A stretch of 64,000 nt of DNA from Aquamicrobium sp. (GTDB lineage: Bacteria > Pseudomonadota > Alphaproteobacteria > Rhizobiales > Rhizobiaceae): contig JAHHDT010000001.1 in assembly GCA_019739225.1 (NCBI GenBank), forward strand, positions 1,054,001 through 1,118,000, read 5' to 3'. The notes below the pieces were generated by a model. That model saw only the letters and a program-made list of their open reading frames with translations, was not told the origin of the DNA and searched no databases. The position numbers and the translations under genes were made by a program. Shown one piece after another: positions 1-10,668 of this stretch. How positions within the stretch are numbered: position 1 is the stretch's first letter; each line of letters opens with the position of its first letter.

Positions 1-24
1 AAACGCTTGAGCTTGCTTCCAGAC

Positions 25-2049
<2,025 letters not shown>

Positions 2050-2500
2050 ATTGTTTTTTCTCCAAGCGGCAGAAGCTTCGTCGAGGCGTCAAAGCCCCTG
2101 CGTGCGCGGCAAGATCGGTTTCTACTTGCGCCTAGACCGCGATAGCTGCGTTTGCCTTAATTCCCGATTAACCCTGCTATACGGCATATAAGGCGCATAT
2201 CCCGGCCGTCCAACGGCAGCCGCATCCTTTTTACCCCAGCGAGGCCCAGACCTCGTCCGTCACGATTGCGATCGTCCTGATTCCGTCATTCACGCGGAAG
2301 GTCAAGCGGCTAGAGCTGATTCGGCGCAAAAAAGCGAATCAAATGCTCCTTAGCCTGCCCCAACCGTCAAGCGGTCAAGGGTATCCTGCGAAGCCATCCG
2401 CCTCGCTGCGCCTATGTAGAGAGCCGTCGAAGTTTCGACAAGGGGCGCCGGCGCGAAAGAGCAGAGCTCCGAACCCGACTTAACGGACAGAGCCTTCATA

Positions 2501-2532
2501 CCGTCATTCTCGGGCTTGTCCCGAGAATCTGC
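2501..2532. repeat. Dispersed palindromic repeat, copy A
   Basis: Core palindrome 2506-2528 has 9-bp arms ATTCTCGGG and CCCGAGAAT around a 5-base loop CTTGT. The whole 32-base unit is repeated in perfect inverted orientation at 2596-2627. Related units occur downstream of carA and near 36.3 kb, so this belongs to a dispersed rhizobial intergenic repeat family. When transcribed it would form a stable hairpin. Confidence 0.85.
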
Positions 2533-2595
2533 CGTTATGGCGGGTTTGCTGCACTGGTGCGGCCACCGTCTAAAGGCTTTGGATCTCCGATTTGC

Positions 2596-2627
2596 GCAGA
2601 TTCTCGGGACAAGCCCGAGAATGACGG
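2596..2627. repeat. Dispersed palindromic repeat, copy B (inverted relative to copy A)
   Basis: Exact reverse complement of 2501-2532. Its core palindrome is 2600-2622. The pair is separated by 63 bases, so the two copies could also pair with each other to make one long hairpin in the dnaG-rpoD transcript. Confidence 0.85.
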
Positions 2628-2735
2628 GTGTGAACGGCGCGGCAAGTGGTGAGGCACGCTCAAATTGTCAGCCCGTTAACTCGAGTACGGAGCCGTGGGC
2701 GCAACAGATGTCCCACCCGGATGCCGGAAGACGCA

Positions 2736-4673
2736 TCACGCCCTGCCCGACGAGACCCCGAACCCTTCGATCAGCGCTTCCAGCCGCTCCAGATTGGCGA
2801 TGTCGACACTGATGGCGTTCAGCACGTGCAGCAGATGCTGGCATGACTGCTCCTCGCCGCCCTCCACCGCTTCCGCGAGTGCCGCCTCGACGCTCGAACG
2901 CTGCTCGCGCAATTCGCGGGTGCGCGAATGAAGTGCGGCAAGCTGGCCGAAGGCTTCCCGCACGTCGTCGAGGGCCGCATCTTCCAGCGCCGGCCACAGG
3001 CGCGCCCGGCGTACCAGCGCGACGGCGTTATCCCACGTGCCGCTCAGCCCGGCCTGTTCCAGCGCGGCGACAAGCGTCGACCGCTCGTGCGCCGCGCCGT
3101 GGGCCAGCGCGTCGAGCAGTGCGGCATGCAGCCGCTTGAGGTCGGGGTGCGACAGGTTCATGTGCTCGAACGCGTCGAAATAATCGTCGAGCAATGTCGG
3201 GTGGTTCACCATCGCCACCAGCATCGCCGTGTCGCGCATCGGTAGCGGCCCACCGCTGCTGCGAACGAGTGCCGACCGCGCGAGGCTGTCGCTCACTGCA
3301 AGCCTGCCCGAAGCCTGCCCCGGTCGCCCGCGCCCTGCGCCGTAGCCGCCGCGCTCCTGCCCGCCGAAGCGGCTGTCGCGCCCGCGATTGCTTCCGAAGA
3401 AGGCCTGCACACGCTCGCGCATGTCCTGCTGGTAATGCCGCCGCACGCTTTCGTCGCGAATGCGCCCGGTGAGTTCGCGCAACGTCTTTTCGAGCTCGGC
3501 GCGGCGTTCGGGTGTGTCGAACACGCCGCCGGACGTCTCGCGCAGCCACAGCATCTCCGCGAGCGGCCGGGCCTGCGCCAGCACCTCGCGAAACGCTTCC
3601 GGCCCGCCGGCCTTCACCAGGTCGTCGGGGTCCTGCCCCTCCGGCAGAAGCGCGAAGCGCAACGTGCGCCCCGCCTGCACCAGCGGCAGCGCCAGTTCGG
3701 CCGCCCTGTGCGCCGCCTTCAGCCCTGCCTGATCGCCGTCGAAGCACAAAACTGGCTCGCCGGTCATCCGCCACAAGAGTTCGAGCTGGTTCTCCGTCAG
3801 CGCCGTGCCGAGCGGCGCGACCGCGTTCTCGATACCGGCCTGCGCCAGCGCGATCACGTCCATGTAGCCCTCGACGGCGATCACCGTGCCGGCCTTCACC
3901 TGCGCCTTGCGCGCTCGGGCGAAATTGTAGAGCACATTGCCCTTGTGGAAGAGCTCGGTGTCATTCGAGTTGAGGTACTTCGCCGGCACGTCGGCCGAAA
4001 GCGCTCGCCCGCCGAACGCGATCACCTTGCCGCGGCTGTCTTCGATCGGAAACATCACCCGGTCGCGAAACCGGTCGTATGAAAGGGGTATGTCGGGTCC
4101 GTGCACCACCAGCCCGCACGCCTCGATCTGCTCTCTGGTCGCGCCTTTGCCGGCCAGAAACTCCTTGAGCGCGTTACGGCTGTCGGGAGCGTAGCCCATC
4201 CGGAAGGCCTGCTGCGTCACCGACGAAAGGCCGCGCTCGCGCAGATAGGCGCGCGCCTTCGCGCCGCTGGCCGACTGGAGCTGCTCCTGGAAGAACTTCG
4301 TCGCCAGCTCCATCACGTCCGTCAGGGTGGTGCGCTCGCGCTCGCGGCGTTCGGCCTGTTCGTCGCGCGCCGGCATCGGCACGCCTGCCATCTCCGCCAC
4401 CCGCTCGACCGCCTCGGGAAAGCTCATGCCGTCCAGCTCGGTCAGGAAGCGGAAATGGTCGCCCGATACCCCGCAACCGAAGCAGTGGTAGCGGCCTTTT
4501 TTGTCCTCGCAGTGAAACGATGGCGACTTCTCGCCATGAAACGGACAGCAGGCCCAGTAGTCGCCGCGCTGGGCATTCGTCTTGCGCCGGTCCCACGTGA
4601 CGCGCGCGCCGATGACCGATGAAATCGGCACACGGTCGCGTATCTCGTCGAGAAATGAGGGCGAAAAGCGCAT
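2736..4673 (-). CDS. dnaG: DNA primase DnaG
   Basis: Synthesises RNA primers at the replication fork. The 645-aa product shows the N-terminal CHC2 zinc-binding domain (CPFHGEKSPSF followed by YHCFGCG, roughly residues 42-66). The TOPRIM catalytic core has EGYMDVIALAQAG with its conserved Glu, then CFDGDQAG with the DxD acidic pair. A C-terminal helicase-interaction region follows a low-complexity Gly/Arg linker. The open frame extends further upstream, but MRFSPSFLDEIRDR is the conserved DnaG N-terminus, so the ATG at 4673 was chosen. It is the upstream partner of rpoD. Confidence 0.97.
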   Translation of the reverse strand: MRFSPSFLDEIRDRVPISSVIGARVTWDRRKTNAQRGDYWACCPFHGEKSPSFHCEDKKGRYHCFGCGVSGDHFRFLTELDGMSFPEAVERVAEMAGVPMPARDEQAERRERERTTLTDVMELATKFFQEQLQSASGAKARAYLRERGLSSVTQQAFRMGYAPDSRNALKEFLAGKGATREQIEACGLVVHGPDIPLSYDRFRDRVMFPIEDSRGKVIAFGGRALSADVPAKYLNSNDTELFHKGNVLYNFARARKAQVKAGTVIAVEGYMDVIALAQAGIENAVAPLGTALTENQLELLWRMTGEPVLCFDGDQAGLKAAHRAAELALPLVQAGRTLRFALLPEGQDPDDLVKAGGPEAFREVLAQARPLAEMLWLRETSGGVFDTPERRAELEKTLRELTGRIRDESVRRHYQQDMRERVQAFFGSNRGRDSRFGGQERGGYGAGRGRPGQASGRLAVSDSLARSALVRSSGGPLPMRDTAMLVAMVNHPTLLDDYFDAFEHMNLSHPDLKRLHAALLDALAHGAAHERSTLVAALEQAGLSGTWDNAVALVRRARLWPALEDAALDDVREAFGQLAALHSRTRELREQRSSVEAALAEAVEGGEEQSCQHLLHVLNAISVDIANLERLEALIEGFGVSSGRA

Positions 4674-4836
4674 CGGCGGAACTCTTTTATCACCCCATAT
4701 AGGCGAGCCCGCCCCGCAAAGCGACACGCCGCGCGCCGCCTTGCCCGGTATTCACAGCCGACCGGCAACCGTCTTCTGCTCTCGCCGCGTCGCTGCGACC
4801 ATTGCGCGTACCTCGAAATAGTTTCGCGCGCGTACC

Positions 4837-4864
4837 TTGACTCACCTACCCTCGGGTCAATACT
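4837..4864 (+). promoter_or_regulatory. Possible promoter of the autotransporter gene
   Basis: TTGACT at 4837-4842 and AATACT at 4859-4864 are spaced by 16 bp in the divergent gap between dnaG and the autotransporter. The match to sigma-70 is moderate and unsupported by other evidence. Confidence 0.3.
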
Positions 4865-4933
4865 GCTTCTGCTGCTCAAATAATCGGCATTTTGTGCGCC
4901 GGGCACAAGAATACCGAACGCGGGGGGCAGTTA

Positions 4934-7900
4934 ATGCTACGTCTGGTACGCGGCGCGTTTAGACGCGCCTTGTCAGTTTTCTTTCAGAGTATTTCGACCC
5001 TGGCGAACTTGCCGGTCCGCGCGATTCGTGCCGGCCTGCCGGTTGTGCTTGCCCTGGTCGGCTTCGCCTTCGCCGCGCCCGCAGCTTACGCCCAGGTCAT
5101 CACGATCAGCGCCAACCCCTCGAGCTACAACAGCCAAGGTCAGATCATCACCTTCACCTACGAGCTGTCGAACCCGACAGCCTTCACGATCACGAGCATC
5201 GACACGATCACCCCGAGCAATCCTGATCCCGCCAATGGCCCCGGAGTATCGGCAAGCTGTCCCGCAATTCCCGGTGGCACGCTCGAGCCGAACGAGACCA
5301 TGACATGCAGCGGCACCTACGCGATCACGTCCGCGAATATGTCGAGCGGGAATCTGACACACACCATCACCATGAGCGGCCAGCGCGTCGGCGGCGGGTG
5401 GAACGCAAACAGCAACTTCTTCTCCATGTCGCAGCAGGGCGGCGGGCCGACCATCACCACCGTTCAGTCGCAGGTCAATCCGACGACCGCGGGGGCCAAT
5501 GCCACCTTCAACGCGTCCGTCAGCTCGATGGGCTGTAATTCCGGCCTGGCGCCTTCCGGTACGATGACATTCACGATCGGGTCGGTGACTTCGGGGGCAA
5601 TCACGGTCGTGCCGCCGAGCGGCATTTCGCCAAGCGCAAATGCCTCGTTCAGCACCACCGCGCTCCCGGTCGGCTCCCATCCAGTCAGCGCGCAGTTCAC
5701 CCCGTCTGGCTCCGACAATTGCGCGGGCAGCAGTGGCACCGGTGCCAATCATGTTGTGAAGAGCGACACGACCACGCAGATTGCCTCAAGTCTCAACCCG
5801 TCCACGGGCGGAACCAGCGTCACCTTTACCGCCACGGTCACGGCCACTTCCGGCGGCGGCACCCCGACCGGCAATGTCACCTTCACAATAGACGGCGCGC
5901 CGCAGACCCCGGTCGCGGTCAACGGCAGCGGACAGGCCACGCTCACCACCAGTTCGCTTGCGGTCGGCACACGGTCGATCGGTGCAACCTACAACGGCGA
6001 CACCGTCCACAATTCGTCGAGCGCCGCGCCTCTCAGCCAGACCGTCAACCAGGTCGCCACGACCACGGTTCTCGCCTCAAGCGCCAATCCCTCGAACGTC
6101 GGAGCCGCGGTCACCTTCACGGCCACCGTTGCGCCGGTTTCCGGCAGCGGCACACCGACCGGCACCGTGACCTTCACCATCGACGGCGCGCCGCAGACGC
6201 CGATCCCGGTCAACGGCAGCGGGCAGGCCGCACTCACCACCAGTTCGCTTGCGGTGGGTCCACATACGATCGGTGCAAGCTACAGCGGCGACGCCAACAA
6301 CATCTCGTCGACGGCCACCGCCCTCACCCAGACCGTCAACCAGATCGCCACGACCACGGTCATCGCTTCAAGCGCCAACCCGTCCAGCGTAGGCGCCTCG
6401 GTCACCTTCACGGCCACCGTCACACCGAATTCCGGCGGCGGCACGCCAACCGGCACCGTGACCTTCACTATCGACGGCACACCGCAGACGCCGATCCCGG
6501 TCAACGGCAGCGGACAGGCGACGATCTCCACCAGTGCGCTTGCGGTCGGCCCCCATACGATCGGTGCAAGCTACAGCGGCGACACCAACAACGTTTCATC
6601 GACGGCGACCGCCCTCATCCAGACCGTCAACCAGATCGCCACAACCACTGCGCTCGTTTCGAGCATTAATCCCTCAAATGTCGGAACATCGGTCACCTTC
6701 ACGGCCACGGTCACGGCCAATTCCGGTGGCGGCACGCCGACCGGCACCGTCACCTTCACCATAGACGGCGCGCCGCAGGCTCCGGTGGCGCTCAACGGCA
6801 GTGGACAGGCGACATTTTCGACCGCGGCGCTCGTACCGGGCGGCCGCACGATCGGCGCGTCATATTCCGGCGACGTCAACTATTTAGCCTCCAGCAACTC
6901 CCTGGCGCAGACCGTCGACCAGATCGCAACCACCACCGCCCTCGCATCGAGCGCCAACCCGTCGAATGTCGGGGACTCGGTCACCTTCACGGCCACGGTG
7001 GCGGCCGTTTCCGGCGGTGGCACACCAACGGGTACCGTCACCTTCACGGTCGATGGCGCGCCGCAGGCTCCAGTCGCCATCGACGGCAGCGGACAGGCGA
7101 CATTTTCGACCGCAGCGCTCGTACCGGGCGGCCGCACGATCGGCGCGTCATATTCCGGCGACGTCAACTACGTCGCTTCGAACGATTCCCTGACGCAGAC
7201 CGTCAACCAGATCGCCACAACCACTGCGCTCGCATCCAGTGCGAATCCCTCCTCCGTCGGCGATTCAGTGACATTTACGGCCACGGTAACGGCCAATTCC
7301 GGCGGCGGCACACCCACCGGCACCGTCACGTTTACCGTTGATGGCGCACCCCAGGCGCCGGTGGCGCTGAACGGCAGTGGCCAGGCCAGCTTCTCCACCG
7401 CCGGTCTTGCAATCGGCCCAAGGTCGATCGGCGCTTCATATTCCGGCGATACCAACTATGTCGCCTCCAACGACGCGCTGACGCAAACGGTCAACCAGAT
7501 CGGCACGACGGTCTCGCTGGCCTCCAGCCAGAACCCGTCCAGTTTGGGCGACAGCGTTACCTTCACCGCGACGGTCGCAGCCACGACCGGCGGCAGCACA
7601 CCAACCGGCACGGTCACGTTCTCGGTCGACGGCACACCGCAGGCACCGGTGGCGCTCAACGGCAGCGGCCAGGCGAGCTTCTCCACCGCCGCTCTTGCGC
7701 CTGGGGCCCACGCCATCGCTGCTGACTATTCGGGCGATACCAATTACGTCGCCTCGAACACTTCGCTGACGCAGACAGTCGACCAACTCGGCACCACGAC
7801 CACTCTTGCGTCCAGCCTCGACCCGTCCGCTCCCGGTGACAGTGTGACCTTCACCGCAACCGTGGTTGCTGCATCCGGCGGCGGCACGCCCACCGGCACG

Positions 7901-10507
7901 ATCACCTTCACCGTCGACGGCACCCCGCAGGCCCCGGTGACGCTCGATGGCAGCGGCCAGGCAAGCTTGACGACCGCTGCGCTGGCTTCCGGCGCCCATA
8001 CGATCGCCGCCGACTATTCTGGCGACACCGACTACGTTGCATCCAGCGCCTCGCTGATACAGACGGTCAACCAGATCGGCACCACGACCGCACTCGCCTC
8101 GAGTCTCAATCCCTCCAACTCGGGCGACAGCGTCACCTTCACCGCAACGGTCGCAGCGGCATCCGGCGGCGGCACACCCACGGGCACCGTCACCTTCACA
8201 GTCGACGGAACCGCACAAGCCCCGGTCACGCTCGACGGTAGCGGCCAGGCCACCTTCACCACCGCGTCTCTCGCTCCCGGCAGCCAGACCATCGAGGCAA
8301 CCTATTCCGGCGACACCACCTACACGGGCTCGACCGACACGCTGACGCAGACCGTCGAGCAGATCACGACCACAACCGCGCTGACATCCAGCCAGAATCC
8401 GTCCAATGCCGGCGACAGCGTCACCTTCACCGCAACGGTCGCAGCCGCGTCCGGCGGCGGCACGCCCACGGGCACCGTCACCTTCACCGTCGACGGCACC
8501 GCGCAGGCTCCGGTAGCCCTCGACGGCAACGGCCAGGCAAGCTTCGCCACCGACGCGCTCGCGCCGGGCAACCGCACCATCGAGGCAGCCTATTCGGGCG
8601 ACGCCGCCTACACGGTCTCCAGCGATACCCTCACGCAGACCGTCGACCAGATCGGCACCACTGCAGCGCTCGTTTCGAGTGCCAATCCGTCCACTGTCGG
8701 CGAGACCGTAACCTTCACGGCAACGATCGCTGCGGCATCGGGCGGCGGCACGCCGACTGGCACCGTCACCTTCTCCATCGACGGAACGGCACAAGCCCCG
8801 GTCGCACTCGACGCGAGCGGACAGGCGAGCGTATCGACGACGACGCTCTCGCCGGGCGCGCGGCAGGTCGAGGCTGCCTATGGTGGCGATACGACCTATC
8901 TCGCCTCGTCGGACACCCTGTCGCAGACCGTCAATCAGGTGGCGACGACCACTGTCGTCACTTCCAGCAGCAACCCGTCAAATCTCGGCGAAAGCGTCAG
9001 CTTCACCGCAACGGTTTCGCCCGTGACGGGCACCGCCACCCCCACCGGCAACGTCACGTTCACCATCGATGGCGCGGCTCAGCCGGCCATCGCGCTGTCG
9101 GGGGGCACGGCGGTGCTGACAATCGACGCGCTGTCGGGCGGCGATCATACGATCGTCGCGACCTACAACGGCGACGGCGGTCATTCCGGCAGCATCTCGC
9201 CGTCGCTTCTCCAGCGGGTGCGCGCGCTCGGAACGGTCATCATCCGCCAGACCGTCAGCGGGGCCGACGGCACCTTCGACTTCTCCTCCGCCGCGCCGGA
9301 GCTCAACCTGTCGATCACGACCACAAACGGGTCCGGTCAAAGCGGCCCGATCGGCCTTATCGCCGGCACATATGTCGTCACCGCCGGCGACCGGCGCGCC
9401 GACGGCTATGCGCTCGTGGGCATCGCCTGCGACGACGGAGACAGCGCTGGCAACATCGAAGCACGCGCGGCCACCATCAACCTGGCGGCGGGCGAAACCG
9501 TCACCTGCACCTTCGACACGCTGAACTCGGCCGACAGGGCCACCCAGATGATCGGTGAGTTCCTCGAGGCACGCGGCAGCCTCATACTCGCGCACCAGAC
9601 CGACATGCAGCGCCGCATAGACCGTCTCAACGGCAACGCCCCGTCGATGGGAAATCCCGTCTCGATGCTGTCCGCCTATCTGCCGGGCATTGTCGACGGC
9701 GGTGTGCTGTCGATGTCCACCAGCCTCGCCCAGGTCGAGCGGCTGGCCGGCAAGGAAAAACAGTCGCGCTTCGACATATGGTTCGAGGGCACCTATGGCC
9801 GTTTCGACAGCAGCAACAATGACGGGAAGTTCGCGATCGCCTCGTTGGGCGCCGACTATCTGGTCAACCGCAACCTGCTCGTCGGCGCATTCTTCCAGGT
9901 CGACCATCTCAGCCAGTCGTCACTGGCAGACGCGAGCTTCGTGCGCGGAACCGGCTGGCTGGCCGGGCCGTATGCCACCGCGAGACTGTCCGAACATCTC
10001 TTCCTCGACGTTCTCGCCGCAGCCGGCACTTCGCAGAACAGCATCAACCCGCTCGGCACCTTCACCGACGATTTCGATGCCCGCCGCTGGCTTGCAAGCG
10101 CGCAGGTGAGCGGACAGTGGACCTACGGCGCATGGACCTTTGCACCTCGCGCGGGCGTCGCCTGGTTCGGCGAGCGCACCAAGGCCTATGTCGACAGCCT
10201 TGGTGTGACCGTGCCCTCCGTGGACTACAGCGTCGGTCAGTTCGCGTTCGGACCGGGTGTCTCCTACCGTCACCTGACGGAGGGCGGATACGTGATCGAA
10301 CCGAAGCTGCGCCTTGAAGGCGTAGCGGAGTTCCGCCGCGAAGCGTCGGGCACACGCGCCAACGATTTCCATGCACGCATTCAGGCGGGTACGGACATCC
10401 ATACGCCGGGCGGCGCCTCGGTCGGTCTGAGCTTCACCTATTCCGGCATCGGCGGTGACACCCGCAGCTACGGCGGCAAGATCGGCGTGTCCGTCCCGCT
10501 GAACTAG
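4934..10507 (+). CDS. Giant autotransporter adhesin with tandem Ig-like repeats
   Basis: Predicted type V secreted surface protein of 1857 aa. A long basic N-terminus leads into a hydrophobic signal segment ending AAPAAYA-Q. Residues to about 175 form an initial domain. A divergent Ig-like unit and 12 near-identical 96-97-aa Ig-like (Big_3_5-type) repeats follow, each with the pattern TTT..SS.NPS..G.SVTFTATV and ending QTVNQ. Next come a transthyretin/prealbumin-like domain and a C-terminal beta-barrel beginning near SRFDIWFEGTYGRF. The ATG at 4934 is preferred over 4892 because it opens directly into the signal region behind a G-rich ribosome binding site. The last residues (SVPLN) lack the usual terminal aromatic. 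Function is probably adhesion, inferred only from architecture. Confidence 0.88.
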   Translation: MLRLVRGAFRRALSVFFQSISTLANLPVRAIRAGLPVVLALVGFAFAAPAAYAQVITISANPSSYNSQGQIITFTYELSNPTAFTITSIDTITPSNPDPANGPGVSASCPAIPGGTLEPNETMTCSGTYAITSANMSSGNLTHTITMSGQRVGGGWNANSNFFSMSQQGGGPTITTVQSQVNPTTAGANATFNASVSSMGCNSGLAPSGTMTFTIGSVTSGAITVVPPSGISPSANASFSTTALPVGSHPVSAQFTPSGSDNCAGSSGTGANHVVKSDTTTQIASSLNPSTGGTSVTFTATVTATSGGGTPTGNVTFTIDGAPQTPVAVNGSGQATLTTSSLAVGTRSIGATYNGDTVHNSSSAAPLSQTVNQVATTTVLASSANPSNVGAAVTFTATVAPVSGSGTPTGTVTFTIDGAPQTPIPVNGSGQAALTTSSLAVGPHTIGASYSGDANNISSTATALTQTVNQIATTTVIASSANPSSVGASVTFTATVTPNSGGGTPTGTVTFTIDGTPQTPIPVNGSGQATISTSALAVGPHTIGASYSGDTNNVSSTATALIQTVNQIATTTALVSSINPSNVGTSVTFTATVTANSGGGTPTGTVTFTIDGAPQAPVALNGSGQATFSTAALVPGGRTIGASYSGDVNYLASSNSLAQTVDQIATTTALASSANPSNVGDSVTFTATVAAVSGGGTPTGTVTFTVDGAPQAPVAIDGSGQATFSTAALVPGGRTIGASYSGDVNYVASNDSLTQTVNQIATTTALASSANPSSVGDSVTFTATVTANSGGGTPTGTVTFTVDGAPQAPVALNGSGQASFSTAGLAIGPRSIGASYSGDTNYVASNDALTQTVNQIGTTVSLASSQNPSSLGDSVTFTATVAATTGGSTPTGTVTFSVDGTPQAPVALNGSGQASFSTAALAPGAHAIAADYSGDTNYVASNTSLTQTVDQLGTTTTLASSLDPSAPGDSVTFTATVVAASGGGTPTGTITFTVDGTPQAPVTLDGSGQASLTTAALASGAHTIAADYSGDTDYVASSASLIQTVNQIGTTTALASSLNPSNSGDSVTFTATVAAASGGGTPTGTVTFTVDGTAQAPVTLDGSGQATFTTASLAPGSQTIEATYSGDTTYTGSTDTLTQTVEQITTTTALTSSQNPSNAGDSVTFTATVAAASGGGTPTGTVTFTVDGTAQAPVALDGNGQASFATDALAPGNRTIEAAYSGDAAYTVSSDTLTQTVDQIGTTAALVSSANPSTVGETVTFTATIAAASGGGTPTGTVTFSIDGTAQAPVALDASGQASVSTTTLSPGARQVEAAYGGDTTYLASSDTLSQTVNQVATTTVVTSSSNPSNLGESVSFTATVSPVTGTATPTGNVTFTIDGAAQPAIALSGGTAVLTIDALSGGDHTIVATYNGDGGHSGSISPSLLQRVRALGTVIIRQTVSGADGTFDFSSAAPELNLSITTTNGSGQSGPIGLIAGTYVVTAGDRRADGYALVGIACDDGDSAGNIEARAATINLAAGETVTCTFDTLNSADRATQMIGEFLEARGSLILAHQTDMQRRIDRLNGNAPSMGNPVSMLSAYLPGIVDGGVLSMSTSLAQVERLAGKEKQSRFDIWFEGTYGRFDSSNNDGKFAIASLGADYLVNRNLLVGAFFQVDHLSQSSLADASFVRGTGWLAGPYATARLSEHLFLDVLAAAGTSQNSINPLGTFTDDFDARRWLASAQVSGQWTYGAWTFAPRAGVAWFGERTKAYVDSLGVTVPSVDYSVGQFAFGPGVSYRHLTEGGYVIEPKLRLEGVAEFRREASGTRANDFHARIQAGTDIHTPGGASVGLSFTYSGIGGDTRSYGGKIGVSVPLN
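5765..9229 (+). repeat. Tandem 288/291-bp repeat array encoding Ig-like domains
   Basis: Twelve consecutive in-frame units start at about 5765, 6056, 6347, 6638, 6926, 7214, 7502, 7790, 8078, 8366, 8654 and 8942. The first three are 291 bp and the others 288 bp, so there are one-codon length differences. Neighbouring units are highly similar at the nucleotide level, consistent with expansion by recombination. A more divergent unit precedes the array at about 5453-5764. Confidence 0.93.
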
Positions 10508-10524
10508 CCGAAGGAAGCCCGCAA

Positions 10525-10557
10525 AAATGCGGCCCGCTGCTCCAGCGGGCCGCATTT
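10525..10557 (+). terminator. Strong hairpin terminator after the autotransporter
   Basis: Perfect 15-bp stem (AAATGCGGCCCGCTG with CAGCGGGCCGCATTT) closing a 3-base loop CTC, starting 18 bases after the stop codon. The A-tract on one side and TTT on the other would allow action in either direction. Confidence 0.88.
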
Positions 10558-10668
10558 GCGACCGTTGGATCAAAAAACCGTCCGCCACTTAAGCGTTTCT
10601 CAACAGGCTTTAGCTAATCCAGCCAAGTACTTCTTGGGACTCATCTTCTTGAGTTGGGGCTTGCCTGC

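Larger units (their letters stand above)
2050..2735. other. Long dnaG-rpoD spacer with a palindromic repeat pair
   Basis: About 690 bases with no convincing gene. The only clear structures are the two inverted copies of a palindromic repeat at 2501-2532 and 2596-2627. The rpoD promoter should lie here on the minus strand; an AT-rich patch near 2165-2200 is a candidate, but no clean -35/-10 pair was identified. Short open frames in this stretch are not supported by ribosome binding sites or codon bias. Confidence 0.6.

Noticed and set aside
7436-8794. 452-aa and other open frames antisense to the autotransporter repeats
   Set aside because: Periodic shadows of the tandem repeats; the repeats themselves encode recognisable Ig-like domains on the + strand.
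5765-9229. Repeat array as a possible CRISPR or satellite
   Set aside because: Units are 288-291 bp, in frame and coding throughout; no short direct repeats with unique spacers.
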